Position numbers and translations under genes: made by a program. From MR-S7 sp000400995 (lineage in GTDB: Bacteria; Pseudomonadota; Gammaproteobacteria; Burkholderiales; Burkholderiaceae_C), in NCBI RefSeq assembly GCF_045291395.1, contig NZ_CP152342.1, forward strand, positions 992,001 to 1,056,000: 64,000 bases of DNA, given 5' to 3'. Every line of letters begins with the position of its first letter. Position 1 is the first letter of the stretch. The notes under the pieces are model-generated. The model was not told where the DNA came from and did not search any database. It saw nothing but the letters and a program-made list of their open reading frames with translations. Positions 55,076 to 64,000 of this stretch are shown here, one piece after another.

Positions 55076-57373
55076 ATGAGAACACACATCAATCGCCTGG
55101 GCGTGCGCACGGCATCGGCCGTAGCGGCCATGATCTTCGCGGCCAACGCGGCCTGGGCCCTGGAGCCGTTCAAGGTTCAGGACATCCGCGTGGAGGGCCT
55201 GCAGCGGGTGGAGCCCGGCACCATCTTCGCGTCGCTGCCGCTGCGGGTGGGCGACGAATACAACGACGACAAAGGCGCCGCGGCCATCCGCGCGCTGTTC
55301 GCGCTGGGCCTGTTCAAGGACGTGCGCCTCGAAGCTTCCGGCAGCGTGCTGGTGGTGGTCGTGGAGGAGCGCCCGACCATCGCCGACGTCGAGTTCGCCG
55401 GTACCAAGGAGTTCGACAAGGACACGCTCAAGAAGGCCATGCGCGACGTGGGCCTGACGGAAGGGCGTCCCTACGACAAGGCGCTGGCCGACCGCGCCGA
55501 GCAGGAGCTCAAGCGCCAGTACATCAACCGCAGCCTGTACGGCGCCGAAGTGGTCACGACGGTCACGCCCATCGAGCGCAACCGCGTCAACCTGACCTTC
55601 ACGGTCACCGAGGGCGGGCCCGCCAAGATCAAGGACATCACCATCGTCGGCAACAACGCCTTCAGCGATTCCACGCTCAAGGGGCTGTTCGACCAGGACA
55701 CCGGCGGCTGGCTGAGCTGGTACACCAAGAGCGACCGCTACTCGCGCGCCAAGCTCAACGCCGACCTGGAAACCCTGCGCTCGTACTACCTGGCGCGTGG
55801 CTACCTGGAATTCCGCATCGACTCCACCCAGGTCGCCATCTCGCCCGACAAGCAGGGCATCTCCATCACCGTCAATGTCACCGAAGGCCAGAAATACGTG
55901 GTGTCCGGCGTGAAGCTGGAGGGCAGCTACCTGGACCGCGACGACGAGTTCAAGTCGCTCATAACCATCCGCCCCGGCGAGCCCTACAACGCCGACCGCG
56001 TGGCCGAGACCACCAAGGCCTTCAGCGACCATTTCGGCAACTTCGGCTTCGCCTTCGCGCGCGTGGAGGCCGTGCCCGAGATCGACCGCGAGAACGCCCG
56101 CGTGGCCCTGGTGCTGCGCGCAGAGCCTTCGCGCCGCGCCTACGTGCGCCGCATCAACGTGAGCGGCAACAACCGCACGCGCGACGAAGTCATCCGCCGC
56201 GAATTCCGCCAGTACGAGGCCTCCTGGTACGACGGCGACAAGATCAAGCTCTCGCGCGACCGCGTGGACCGCCTGGGCTTCTTCACCGATGTCAACGTCG
56301 AGACGCAGGAAGTGCCCGGTGCGCCCGACCAGGTGGACCTGGTGGTGAACGTCACCGAAAAGCCCACCGGCTCGCTGCAGCTCGGCGCGGGCTTTTCCAG
56401 CGCGGAGAAGATCTCGCTGTCCTTCGGCATCAAGCAGGAAAACGTCTTCGGCTCGGGCAACTACCTGGGCGTGGACGTGAACACCAGCAAGTACCGCCGC
56501 ACGCTGGTCTTCTCCACCACCGATCCGTACTTCACCAAGGACGGCATCTCCCGCACGCTGGACCTGTACTACCGTACGGCCAAGCCCTACGAGGACCAGG
56601 GCGGCAACTACCAGCTCGTCACCGCCGGCACCAGCGTGCGCTTCGGCGTGCCGTTCAGCGAGACGGACACGGTGTTCTTCGGCGGCGGCGTGGAGCAGAC
56701 CAAGATCAAGGCGGGCACCAACATCCCGGCGGCCTACCTGGCCTATGCCGAGGAATACGGCACCACCAGCATGTCCGTGCCGCTGACCATCGGCTGGTCG
56801 CGCGACGACCGCGACAGCGCGCTGGCACCCAATTCCGGCCGCTACCAGCGCCTGAACTCCGAATGGTCGGTGGCGGGCGATGCGCGCTACGTGCGTGCCA
56901 ACTACCAGATCCAGCAGTACGTGCCGCTGAACAAGCAGTTCACGCTGGCATTCAATGGCGAGCTGGGCATGGGCAAGGGCATGAACGGCCAGTCGTTCCC
57001 CGTGTTCAAGAACTTCTACTCGGGAGGCCTGGGCTCGGTGCGCGGCTTCGACCAGGGCACGCTGGGCCCGCGCGACGTGACGGGCGCCTCGCTAGGCGGC
57101 CCCAAGAAGGTCACGCTGAATGCCGAACTCATCGCGCCGTTCCCCGGCGCCGGCAACGACCGCACGCTGCGCTGGTACGCCTTCGTCGATGCGGGTAACG
57201 TGTACGGCGAGCACGAGAATTGGGAGATGAGCGAAATGCGCGCCTCGGCGGGCCTGGGCATCTCCTGGATCTCGCCGCTGGGCCCGCTGCGTATCGCCTA
57301 TGCACAGCCCGTGCGCAAATTCGCTGGCGATAGAATCCAGAAACTGCAATTCCAGATCGGAACGTCTTTCTAA
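55076..57373 (+). CDS. bamA: Outer membrane protein assembly factor BamA
   Basis: The 765-residue protein has a signal peptide (cleavage after A-A-N-A-A-W-A), five POTRA domains (starting F-K-V-Q-D-I-R-V-E-G-L-Q-R-V) and a C-terminal 16-strand barrel. The barrel carries the loop-6 V-R-G-F motif (S-V-R-G-F-D) and ends in aromatic Phe (Q-I-G-T-S-F). It is the core of the BAM complex. ATG 55076 is preferred to 55043 because it gives a normal signal peptide. Its stop overlaps the skp start by one base. Confidence 0.96.
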   Translation: MRTHINRLGVRTASAVAAMIFAANAAWALEPFKVQDIRVEGLQRVEPGTIFASLPLRVGDEYNDDKGAAAIRALFALGLFKDVRLEASGSVLVVVVEERPTIADVEFAGTKEFDKDTLKKAMRDVGLTEGRPYDKALADRAEQELKRQYINRSLYGAEVVTTVTPIERNRVNLTFTVTEGGPAKIKDITIVGNNAFSDSTLKGLFDQDTGGWLSWYTKSDRYSRAKLNADLETLRSYYLARGYLEFRIDSTQVAISPDKQGISITVNVTEGQKYVVSGVKLEGSYLDRDDEFKSLITIRPGEPYNADRVAETTKAFSDHFGNFGFAFARVEAVPEIDRENARVALVLRAEPSRRAYVRRINVSGNNRTRDEVIRREFRQYEASWYDGDKIKLSRDRVDRLGFFTDVNVETQEVPGAPDQVDLVVNVTEKPTGSLQLGAGFSSAEKISLSFGIKQENVFGSGNYLGVDVNTSKYRRTLVFSTTDPYFTKDGISRTLDLYYRTAKPYEDQGGNYQLVTAGTSVRFGVPFSETDTVFFGGGVEQTKIKAGTNIPAAYLAYAEEYGTTSMSVPLTIGWSRDDRDSALAPNSGRYQRLNSEWSVAGDARYVRANYQIQQYVPLNKQFTLAFNGELGMGKGMNGQSFPVFKNFYSGGLGSVRGFDQGTLGPRDVTGASLGGPKKVTLNAELIAPFPGAGNDRTLRWYAFVDAGNVYGEHENWEMSEMRASAGLGISWISPLGPLRIAYAQPVRKFAGDRIQKLQFQIGTSF

Positions 57374-57900
57374 TGAAATCCTTTTCCCGCCATATTCCCC
57401 TGGTCTTCCTGCTGGGCACCCTGGCCACTGCCGTGCCTGCGCAAGCCCAGGAGTTCAAGGCCGGCTTCGTGAACACCGACCGCATCTTCCGCGAGGCCAG
57501 CACCGCCAAGGCGGCGCAGGCCAAGCTGGAGCAGGAATTCTCCCGCCGGGAGAAAGAGCTGGTGGACCAGGGCAATGCGCTCAAGTCCGCCACCGAGAAG
57601 TTCGAGCGCGAAGCGCCCACCATGGCCGAGAGCCAGCGCGTTTCGCGCCAGCGCCAACTGGTCGACCAGGACCGCGACTTCCAGCGCAAGCGCCGCGAGT
57701 TCCAGGAAGACCTGACCGCACGCAAGAACGAAGAGCTGGGCCAGGTGCTTGAGCGCGCCAACAAGGTGGTCAAGCAGGTCGCCGAATCGGAGAAGTACGA
57801 CGTCATCCTCCAGGAGGCCGTCTACATCAACCCCAAGCACGACATCACCGACAAGGTGATCAAGGCGATGAACGCTGCTGCCGGTAACGGCGGCAAGTGA
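57373..57900 (+). CDS. skp: Periplasmic chaperone Skp (OmpH)
   Basis: The 175-residue protein has a signal peptide (ends A-Q-A-Q) and the OmpH start [12 protein letters not shown]. Long charged helices form the coiled-coil tentacles, with a C-terminal K-Y-D-V-I-L strand. It holds unfolded outer-membrane proteins for BamA, which is encoded immediately upstream. Confidence 0.94.
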   Translation: MKSFSRHIPLVFLLGTLATAVPAQAQEFKAGFVNTDRIFREASTAKAAQAKLEQEFSRREKELVDQGNALKSATEKFEREAPTMAESQRVSRQRQLVDQDRDFQRKRREFQEDLTARKNEELGQVLERANKVVKQVAESEKYDVILQEAVYINPKHDITDKVIKAMNAAAGNGGK

Positions 57901-57925
57901 TGCATTGGCTCAGGGCGGGCAACGC

Positions 57926-58906
57926 GTGAGTGTGCGGCTCGGGCAGATCGTCGACGCGCTCGGCGGAAGCCTCGAAGGGGGCGACAGGGACACGGAAATC
58001 CTGCGCATCGCCCCTCTGGAGTCCGCAGGGCCAGGCGATCTGGCCTTCCTGAACAACCCCCGCTACCAGTCGCAACTGGCCGCCTCCCGGGCGGCCTGCG
58101 TCATTGTGGCGCCCGCGATGCGGGCCGTGGCGCTGCAGCGCGGCGCCTGCATCGTGGCGGACGAGCCCTATGTCTATTTCGCCCGCGCCACCCAGTGGTG
58201 GAAACGGGCGCAGGGCGGGGGCGAGCGCGCGGGCATCCACCCCAGCGGCGTCGTGGACCCCGAGGCGCACGTGCACCCCACGGCATGGATCGGCCCGCTG
58301 TGCGTGGTCGAGCGTGGCGCGTCCATCGGCGCGCACACGGTGCTCAAGTCGCGCGTCACGGTCGGCGAGCGCTGCAGCGTGGGCGAGCGCTGCATCCTGC
58401 ATCCGGGCGTGGTGGTTGGCGCAGACGGCTTCGGCTTCGCGCCGCAGAACGGACAGTGGGTGAAGATCGAGCAGCTCGGGGCCGTGCGCATCGGCGACGA
58501 CGTGGAGATCGGCGCCAACACCTGCATCGACCGCGGCGCCCTGGGCGACACGGTGATCGAGGAGGGCGTCAAGCTCGACAACCTGGTCCAGATCGCCCAC
58601 AACGTGCATATCGGCCGCCACACCGCGATGGCTGGCTGCGCGGCCGTGGCAGGCAGCACCAAGATCGGCGCGCACTGCACCATCGCCGGTGCCGCGCGCA
58701 TCGTGGGGCACCTGCAATTGGCGGACAATGTGCACGTTTCCACCAGTACGGTGGTCACGCATTCGATCTCGCAACCCGGGCAGTACACCGGGGTGTTTCC
58801 CATGGACGACAATGCGAAATGGGAAAAGAACGCGGCCACGCTGCGCCAGTTGTACCGGCTGCGTGAGCGCATCAAGGCTCTCGAACAAACACGAAAAGAC
58901 GGCTAG
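57926..58906 (+). CDS. lpxD: UDP-3-O-(3-hydroxyacyl)glucosamine N-acyltransferase
   Basis: The about 326-residue protein has an N-terminal uridine-binding domain and a left-handed beta-helix of hexapeptide repeats (I-H-P-S-G-V-V, I-G-P-L-C-V-V, I-G-A-H-T-V-L). The catalytic His is in I-A-H-N-V-H-I-G. It performs the third step of lipid A synthesis. The start is uncertain: GTG 57926 (V-S-V-R-L-G-Q-I-V) is chosen, but an in-frame TTG at 57905 is possible. Confidence 0.94.
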   Translation: MSVRLGQIVDALGGSLEGGDRDTEILRIAPLESAGPGDLAFLNNPRYQSQLAASRAACVIVAPAMRAVALQRGACIVADEPYVYFARATQWWKRAQGGGERAGIHPSGVVDPEAHVHPTAWIGPLCVVERGASIGAHTVLKSRVTVGERCSVGERCILHPGVVVGADGFGFAPQNGQWVKIEQLGAVRIGDDVEIGANTCIDRGALGDTVIEEGVKLDNLVQIAHNVHIGRHTAMAGCAAVAGSTKIGAHCTIAGAARIVGHLQLADNVHVSTSTVVTHSISQPGQYTGVFPMDDNAKWEKNAATLRQLYRLRERIKALEQTRKDG

Positions 58907-58919
58907 GCCGCATCGAAAA

Positions 58920-59360
58920 ATGATGGACATCCACCAAATCCTCAAGCTCCTGCCCCATCGCTATCCGTTCCTGCTGGTGGACCGGGTGGTCGAGCTCGAG
59001 CGCGGCAAGCGCATCCAGGCGATCAAGAACGTCACCATCAACGAGCCTTTCTTCACGGGCCACTTTCCTGCCCGCCCGGTGATGCCCGGCGTGCTGATGC
59101 TGGAGGCCTTGGCCCAGGCCGCGGGCCTGCTGTCGTTCGACATGATGGGCGAGGCCCCCGGCGACGACAAGGTGTTCTATTTCGTGGGCATCGACGGCGC
59201 GCGCTTCAAGCGCCCCGTGGAGCCGGGCGACCAGCTCATCCTCGACGTGGAGCTCGACCGCATCAAGGGCGGCATCTACAAGTTCAAGGGCGTGGCCCGC
59301 GTGGGCGACAGCGTGGCCTGCGAAGCCGAGATCATGTGCACCATGCGCACGGTGGCCTGA
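58920..59360 (+). CDS. fabZ: 3-hydroxyacyl-[ACP] dehydratase FabZ
   Basis: The 146-residue hot-dog-fold enzyme has [13 protein letters not shown], the catalytic His in [12 protein letters not shown] and the Glu in L-M-L-E-A-L-A-Q. It dehydrates hydroxyacyl-ACP in fatty acid elongation and competes with lipid A synthesis for the same pool. It lies between lpxD and lpxA as in most proteobacteria. Either ATG 58920 or 58923 could start it. Confidence 0.97.
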   Translation: MMDIHQILKLLPHRYPFLLVDRVVELERGKRIQAIKNVTINEPFFTGHFPARPVMPGVLMLEALAQAAGLLSFDMMGEAPGDDKVFYFVGIDGARFKRPVEPGDQLILDVELDRIKGGIYKFKGVARVGDSVACEAEIMCTMRTVA

Positions 59361-59376
59361 TCGGCCCTGGAATGCC

Positions 59377-60165
59377 GTGAGCGCGATCCATCCCACAGCC
59401 ATCGTCGATCCCGCCGCGCAGTTCGCTGGCGATGTCTCGATCGGGCCTTACGCGGTTATCGGGCCGCACGTGGCCATCGGCGCGCGTACCACGGTGGGCG
59501 CGCACTGCGTGATCGAGGGGCACACCACGATCGGCGAGGACAACCGCATCTTCCAGTTCGCCTCGCTCGGCGCCGCGCCGCAGGACAAGAAGTACGCGGG
59601 CGAGCCCACGCGCCTCGTGATCGGGCACCGCAACACCATCCGCGAGTTCTGCACCTTCAACACTGGCACCGCGCAGGACCGCGGCGAGACCGTGATCGGC
59701 GACGACAACTGGATCATGGCCTACGTGCACATCGCGCACGACTGCGTGGTGGGCAGCCAGACCATCCTGGCCAACAACGCCACGCTGGCCGGCCATGTGC
59801 ACGTGGGCGACTGGGCCATTATCGGCGGCCTGACGGGCGTGCACCAGTTCTCGCGCATCGGCGCGCATGCGATGGCCGGGTTTGCCAGCCACGTGTCGCA
59901 GGACGTGCCGCCTTTCATGATGGTGGACGGCAACCCGCTGGCTGTGCGCGGCCTCAACACCGAGGGCCTGCGCCGCCGGGGTTTCTCGCCGCAGCGCGTG
60001 GCGGGCCTCAAGCAGGCCTACCGGCTGCTGTACCGCCAGGGCCTCACGCTGGAAGCGGCGGTAACGGCCATGCAGGAGGCGGGGCAGGCGCACCCCGAGG
60101 CCGTGCAGGACATCGCCCTGCTGCGCGATTTCGTCGCCGCATCGCGCCGCGGCATCGCCCGCTGA
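59377..60165 (+). CDS. lpxA: UDP-N-acetylglucosamine acyltransferase
   Basis: The 262-residue protein is a hexapeptide-repeat beta-helix ([16 protein letters not shown]). The catalytic His is in A-Y-V-H-I-A-H-D-C and a C-terminal helical domain follows. It adds the first hydroxyacyl chain of lipid A. It starts with GTG at 59377, 16 bases after the fabZ stop. Confidence 0.97.
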   Translation: MSAIHPTAIVDPAAQFAGDVSIGPYAVIGPHVAIGARTTVGAHCVIEGHTTIGEDNRIFQFASLGAAPQDKKYAGEPTRLVIGHRNTIREFCTFNTGTAQDRGETVIGDDNWIMAYVHIAHDCVVGSQTILANNATLAGHVHVGDWAIIGGLTGVHQFSRIGAHAMAGFASHVSQDVPPFMMVDGNPLAVRGLNTEGLRRRGFSPQRVAGLKQAYRLLYRQGLTLEAAVTAMQEAGQAHPEAVQDIALLRDFVAASRRGIAR

Positions 60166-60177
60166 AGGGGCGAGGGC

Positions 60178-61344
60178 ATGCAGCATCCGCCACAGTACTC
60201 GCCAAAGGTGGCGATGGTGGCCGGCGAAACGTCCGGCGACTTGCTGGCCGGCCTGCTGCTCGATGGCCTGCAGGCCCAATGGCCCGGCGTGGCGGGCCAC
60301 GGCATCGGCGGCGCGCAGATGCAGGCGCGCGGCTTCGATGCCTGGTGGCCCAGCGAACGGCTGGCCGTGCACGGCTACAGCATCGAGCTGGTGCGGCGCC
60401 TGCTGGGCATCCTGAAGATCCGCAAGGACTTGCGCGCGCGGCTGCTGGCGGACAAGCCCGACGTGTTCATCGGCGTGGACGCGCCCGACTTCAACCTGGG
60501 CCTGGAGCGCGGCCTGCGCGCCGCCGGCGTGAAGACGGTGCATTTCGTCTGCCCGTCCATCTGGGCGTGGCGCGCCAACCGCGTGGAGAAAATCCGCGCC
60601 AGCGCGGACCATGTACTGTGCATCTTCCCGTTCGAGCCCGAACTGCTCGCGCGTCACGGCATCGCCGCGACCTATGTGGGCCATCCGCTGGCCAGCGTCA
60701 TTCCGATGCAGCCCGACCAGCAGGCCGCACGCGCCCAGCTGGGGCTGGCGAAGGACGACGAGGTGCTGGCCATCCTGCCCGGCAGCCGGTCGGCCGAGGT
60801 GGCCTACATCGCCAAACCCTTCTTTCAGGCTGCAGCGCTTATCAGGAAAGCGCGGCCAGCTATCAAACTGGTAGTGCCCGCCGTGCCTGCGCTGCGCGCG
60901 CGCATCGAGCAGATCGCGCGCGAGTGCGGCGTGCTGGAGCAGCTCACCCTCGTCACCGGCCAGTCGCATGCCGTGCTGGCGGCCTGCGACTGCACGCTGA
61001 TCGCCAGCGGCACGGCCACGCTGGAGGCAGCGCTCTTCAAACGCCCCATGGTCATCGCCTACCACATGCACCCGATCAGCTGGCGGCTGATGCGGCGCAA
61101 GCAGCTGCAGCCCTGGGTGGGGCTGCCCAACATCCTGTGCCGCGATTTCGTGGTGCCCGAACTGCTGCAGGACGCCGCCACGCCCCAGGCGCTGGCCGAC
61201 GCCGTGCAACAGTGGCTGGACGCGCCTGCGCGCGATCCGGCCCGCATGGCTTCCCTCGAACGACGTTTCACCGCGCTGCACGAAAGCCTGCGGCGCGATA
61301 CCCCCCGCCTTGCCGCCGATGCGATCCAGAAAATCCTCGCTTGA
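60178..61344 (+). CDS. lpxB: Lipid-A-disaccharide synthase, with a repeat inside the reading frame
   Basis: The 388-residue glycosyltransferase has [13 protein letters not shown] at its start, V-C-P-S-I-W-A-W-R and L-P-G-S-R-S-A-E-V. It joins UDP-diacylglucosamine and lipid X. Residues about 217-230 ([14 protein letters not shown]) are encoded by a dispersed repeat copy at 60826-60866. Compared with my memory of LpxB the segment adds no length and still fits a helix, so function is probably kept. Its end overlaps the rnhB start region. Confidence 0.96.
   Translation: MQHPPQYSPKVAMVAGETSGDLLAGLLLDGLQAQWPGVAGHGIGGAQMQARGFDAWWPSERLAVHGYSIELVRRLLGILKIRKDLRARLLADKPDVFIGVDAPDFNLGLERGLRAAGVKTVHFVCPSIWAWRANRVEKIRASADHVLCIFPFEPELLARHGIAATYVGHPLASVIPMQPDQQAARAQLGLAKDDEVLAILPGSRSAEVAYIAKPFFQAAALIRKARPAIKLVVPAVPALRARIEQIARECGVLEQLTLVTGQSHAVLAACDCTLIASGTATLEAALFKRPMVIAYHMHPISWRLMRRKQLQPWVGLPNILCRDFVVPELLQDAATPQALADAVQQWLDAPARDPARMASLERRFTALHESLRRDTPRLAADAIQKILA
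60826..60866 (-). repeat. Dispersed repeat copy 13, inside lpxB
   Basis: CAGGCTGCAGCGCTTATCAG then AAAGCGCGGCCAGCTATC. It closely matches the intergenic copy at 28863-28911 (CAGGCTGCAGCGCTTGAGG...AAGCGCAAGCAGCTATC) and is read in frame. Confidence 0.8.
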
Positions 61345-61945
61345 ACAGGGCTGCCTCGACTGGCACCCGCCCGGCTTGGTCGCGGGCGTGGACGAGGCCG
61401 GGCGCGGCCCGCTGGCCGGGCCTGTGGTGGCCGCCGCGGTGATCCTGGACGACCTGCAGCCCATCGCCGGACTGGCCGATTCCAAGGTGCTGAGCGCCGC
61501 ACGCCGCGAGCAGCTCTTCGACGAAATCCGCGCCAGGGCCCTTTGCTGCAGTGTCGCAGAGGCCAGCGTGGAGGAGATCGACCGCCTCAACATCCTGCAG
61601 GCCACCATGCTCGCCATGCGCCGCGCGGTGCAGGGCCTGCGCCTGAAGCCCGTGCGCGTGCTGGTGGATGGCAACCGCCTGCCGCCGCTGGACGTGCCGG
61701 CCGAGGCCATCGTCAAGGGCGATGCGCTGGTGCAGGCCATCTCGGCCGCTTCCATCCTTGCCAAGGTCACGCGCGACCGCTGGTGCGCGCAGCTCCACAC
61801 GGAGTACCCGCAGTACGGGTTCGCAGGCCACAAGGGCTACGGCACCCTCGAACACATGGCTGCGCTGCAGGCGCACGGCGCCTGTCCGCAGCACCGCCGC
61901 TCGTTCGCGCCCGTGGCGCGCGCCCTTCAGGCCGTTTCCGCATGA
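61319..61945 (+). CDS. rnhB: Ribonuclease HII
   Basis: The about 208-residue enzyme has the acidic catalytic residues in [18 protein letters not shown] and the conserved S-I-L-A-K-V-T-R-D. It removes ribonucleotides from DNA-RNA hybrids. ATG 61319 is chosen (TTG 61310 is an alternative), so it overlaps the end of lpxB by 26 bases. Its stop overlaps the methyltransferase ATG by four bases. Confidence 0.95.
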   Translation: MRSRKSSLEQGCLDWHPPGLVAGVDEAGRGPLAGPVVAAAVILDDLQPIAGLADSKVLSAARREQLFDEIRARALCCSVAEASVEEIDRLNILQATMLAMRRAVQGLRLKPVRVLVDGNRLPPLDVPAEAIVKGDALVQAISAASILAKVTRDRWCAQLHTEYPQYGFAGHKGYGTLEHMAALQAHGACPQHRRSFAPVARALQAVSA

Positions 61946-62715
61946 CTGCCACGCCTCTCACCATCCATTCGCGCGACAACGCCTTCGTCAAGGACCTGCG
62001 CCGCCTGTCGCAGGACAGCACCGCCTACCGCAAGCAGGGCCGCGTGTGGCTGGAAGGCGATCATCTGTGCAGCGCGCTGCTGGCGCGCGGCCGGCGCCCG
62101 GCCTTGGCCGTGTTTTCAGAGTCTTTTTGGCCTGTAGCGCCCGAGCAGTATGCGCGAGCAGCTATCAAGAACATAGTCATCGCCGATGCCCTGTGGGCCG
62201 ACATCAGCGCACTGGAATCGCCGGCGCGCATGGGTTTCGTGCTCGACATGCCCGCCGCTGCGGCGCTGGATGCCGATGCGCCCACGGTGGTGCTCGACCG
62301 GCTGCAGGATGCGGGCAACGTGGGTTCCATCCTGCGCAGCGCCTCGGCCTTCGGCTTCACGCAGGTGGCTGCGCTCAAGGGCACGGCGCTGCTCTGGTCG
62401 CCCAAGGTGCTGCGCGCGGGCATGGGCGCGCATTTCGCGCTGCGGCTGGTGGAAGGCCTGGACGTGCAGCACATCGACATCCTGCGCGTGCCGCTGCTGG
62501 CCACCAGCTCGCACCAGGGCGACTGGCTGCACCGCGCTGCGCTGCCGTGGCCGTGCGGCTGGATCCTGGGGCACGAAGGGCAGGGCGTGTCGCCCGCGCT
62601 GCAAGCGCGGGCGCGCCTGCACATCCGCATCACCCAGCCGGGGGGTGAGGAGTCCCTCAACGTGGGCGCAGCCGCTGCCATCTGCCTGCATGCGAGCGCG
62701 GCGGCGCGCTGCTGA
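61942..62715 (+). CDS. TrmH/SpoU-family RNA 2'-O-methyltransferase
   Basis: The 257-residue SPOUT enzyme has an N-terminal substrate-binding region and the three SpoU motifs: [23 protein letters not shown] and [18 protein letters not shown]. It methylates a ribose in rRNA or tRNA; which site cannot be told. Residues about 57-76 ([19 protein letters not shown]) coincide with a dispersed repeat copy. Confidence 0.9.
   Translation: MTATPLTIHSRDNAFVKDLRRLSQDSTAYRKQGRVWLEGDHLCSALLARGRRPALAVFSESFWPVAPEQYARAAIKNIVIADALWADISALESPARMGFVLDMPAAAALDADAPTVVLDRLQDAGNVGSILRSASAFGFTQVAALKGTALLWSPKVLRAGMGAHFALRLVEGLDVQHIDILRVPLLATSSHQGDWLHRAALPWPCGWILGHEGQGVSPALQARARLHIRITQPGGEESLNVGAAAAICLHASAAARC
62111..62168 (-). 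repeat. Dispersed repeat copy 14, inside the methyltransferase gene
   Basis: TTTTTGGCCTGTAGCGCCCG then GCGCGAGCAGCTATCAAG. It is more diverged than the intergenic copies but keeps the GTAGCGC and GAGCAGCTATC blocks. It is read in frame. Confidence 0.65.
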
Positions 62716-62723
62716 GCCTGCTC

Positions 62724-63101
62724 TCAGTCGGTGCCCGTCAGGCAGGGCACGTTGATGTCCTTCTTGAACAGCCGGCAGTTCGCGGCAAACGACGCCTCCA
62801 CGCCCGCGTTGCGGTTGCGCTGGAGTTGCGCCAGCTTGTTTTCCTCGTAGCGGGGATGGGGCGGAACGCCCTCGGGGCGGTCCAGGCTCTCGGCCCACAC
62901 GGAGGCATAGCACACGCTCTTGCTCGCGCATGCGTGCTCCGCAGCCCGCCGCACGTAGTTGCGGTCGCCGGCCTTGTCCGTGGGCACCATCACGTAGACA
63001 TGGATGCCATACTGGCCGATCACCTGGTCTTGCTGGGCATGGGCCTGGAACGCGCAGAGGGCGCACAGGAAGGCCGTCAGTGCGAGGAACTGCTGTTTCA
63101 T
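62724..63101 (-). CDS. Small secreted hypothetical protein
   Basis: The 125-residue protein has a signal peptide (L-A-L-T-A-F-L-C-A-L-C-A-F-Q-A-H-A-Q) and four Cys in the mature part (E-H-A-C-A-S-K-S-V-C-Y-A, A-N-C-R-L-F, V-P-C-L-T), likely forming two disulfides. I recognise no domain. ATG 63101 (M-K-Q-Q-F-L) is preferred to an upstream start at 63119. It converges with the methyltransferase gene, and the two stops are eight bases apart. Confidence 0.75.
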   Translation of the reverse strand: MKQQFLALTAFLCALCAFQAHAQQDQVIGQYGIHVYVMVPTDKAGDRNYVRRAAEHACASKSVCYASVWAESLDRPEGVPPHPRYEENKLAQLQRNRNAGVEASFAANCRLFKKDINVPCLTGTD

Positions 63102-63201
63102 GTTTTTTCGGGATGGCAAGGATGGGGAAGAAGTGCTCAGCCCCTGGCTGGGGCGGCCGTGGATTGTGCACGCTGGACGGGGCTACTGACGTGCCGCAAG
63201 C

Positions 63202-64000
63202 ATGCAAAGCAAAATGACCACCACGGTGATGCTGGGCGTTGCCCAGACGCTGGCCTGGGCATCGTCGTACTACCTGCCCGCCGTGCTCGCGGACCCCATG
63301 GGCAGGGACACCGGAATGTCCTCCTCCGGCATCTTCGGCGCCTTCTCGATGGCATTGCTGTTCGCCGCAGGGATCGGCCCGTGGGCCGGGCGCGCGATCG
63401 ACCGCTTCGGCGGGCGGCCGGTGCTGGTCCTCAGCAACCTGGTGTTCGCAGCCGGCTTGGCTGCGATGAGCCAGGCCTCCCAGCCCGTCCATGTCTTTAC
63501 CGCATGGGCAGTGATGGGACTGGCCATGGGCAGCGGGCTCTATGAGGCGGCATTCGCCACGCTGGTGCGCCTGCATGGCCAGGAAGCCCGCCGCGCGATC
63601 ACCGGGATCACCTTGCTGGGCGGTTTCGCGAGCACCGTGGGCTGGCCCCTGTCGGCCTATGTGGAAACCACCGCCGGCTGGCGCAGTGCCTGCCTGGTGT
63701 GGGCGGGGCTTCACCTGTTCCTGGGGTTGCCGCTGAACGCGATGCTGCCCAAGGTGGTGCGGGGCGACGCCGGGGCCGCCGAGACAAGGCCCGCGCATGC
63801 CGATGCCCATCAGCCGGGCGTGCCCGTCGCACGCCAGCGGCGTGCGGCCTTGCTCATGGCCTGCGTGTTTGCCATCGCATGGTTCAACAGCACCGCCATG
63901 GCAGCGCATCTGCCCAAGGTCCTGCAGGCTTGCGGAGTGGCGGCGGCAGCGGCCATCGGCATCGCGGCGCTGGTGGGGCCTGCGCAGGTGGGAGGGCGGC
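63202..64000 (+). CDS. MFS transporter, N-terminal part (3' end outside window)
   Basis: From ATG 63202 (M-Q-S-K-M-T-T-T-V-M-L-G-V) the frame is open to the end of the window, about 266 codons. It shows at least seven hydrophobic segments and the loop 2-3 motif G-R-A-I-D-R-F-G-G-R-P-V-L typical of the major facilitator superfamily. A polar central loop (A-E-T-R-P-A-H-A-D-A-H) follows the sixth segment. Substrate unknown. Confidence 0.85.
   Translation, partial: MQSKMTTTVMLGVAQTLAWASSYYLPAVLADPMGRDTGMSSSGIFGAFSMALLFAAGIGPWAGRAIDRFGGRPVLVLSNLVFAAGLAAMSQASQPVHVFTAWAVMGLAMGSGLYEAAFATLVRLHGQEARRAITGITLLGGFASTVGWPLSAYVETTAGWRSACLVWAGLHLFLGLPLNAMLPKVVRGDAGAAETRPAHADAHQPGVPVARQRRAALLMACVFAIAWFNSTAMAAHLPKVLQACGVAAAAAIGIAALVGPAQVGGR

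Noticed and set aside
53638..57198. A 1186-codon plus-strand frame over rseP and bamA
   Set aside because: It is out of frame with both genes and is Arg/Gly/Ala-rich shadow translation.

Overview
The window looks like chromosome of a high-GC betaproteobacterium of the family Comamonadaceae (Acidovorax / Alicycliphilus / Diaphorobacter-like). The assignment is by inference from gene order (tig-clpP-clpX-lon; rpsB-tsf-pyrH-frr-uppS-cdsA-dxr-rseP-bamA-skp-lpxD-fabZ-lpxA-lpxB-rnhB), hopanoid squalene genes, protein style, and a short dispersed repeat that I associate from memory with this family. No rRNA, CRISPR array or prophage was seen, and no gap over 300 bases lacks a gene.

Layout. 1-4400: end of a YihY-type membrane protein, then hpnE-hpnD-hpnC (squalene for hopanoids) read leftward, with an IS5/IS427-type element sitting in the translation-initiation region of hpnC. 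4555-11014: a two-component pair whose regulator is frameshifted, then an RND efflux adaptor and pump behind a promoter/operator. 11080-17832: tRNA-Leu, trigger factor, ClpP, ClpX, Lon, and a cluster of four tRNAs. 17845-28785: conserved hypothetical, M14 carboxypeptidase-like lipoprotein, RhlE helicase, EttA, DUF1631 protein, TAXI binding protein and P1-family peptidase. 28924-33824: a seven-gene leftward periplasmic copper operon (His/Cys-rich protein, small secreted protein, TolC-type channel, multicopper oxidase, cupredoxin, DUF411, CusF-like). 33972-38591: NHL lipoprotein, YitT protein, Zn/Cd/Pb P-type ATPase and its divergent MerR-type regulator. 38691-41483: MlaE-type permease, MCE protein and auxiliary lipoprotein without an adjacent ATPase gene. 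41295-47343: a 57-codon gene, LuxR regulator, IPTL-CTERM protein, nnr and dadA. 47614-62715: the ribosome/nucleotide/isoprenoid/envelope operon, ending in rnhB and a SPOUT methyltransferase. Then a small secreted protein and the start of an MFS transporter.

Two themes stand out. First, 14 copies or part-copies of a 40-60 bp repeat (half-sites TAGCTGCTTGCGCTT and AAGCGCTAGAGGC) are scattered through the window. Most are intergenic, but several lie inside reading frames: the signal peptide of the cupredoxin, the tail of the RND adaptor, an internal segment of LpxB and one of the SPOUT methyltransferase. One copy supplies the stop codons of both convergent genes around it. Second, an unusual number of genes carry single frameshifts, most in G/C homopolymers (pump, P-type ATPase, IPTL-CTERM protein, transposase) plus a dinucleotide expansion in the response regulator. 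They may be sequencing errors, phase-variable tracts or real decay. The sequence alone cannot decide between these.
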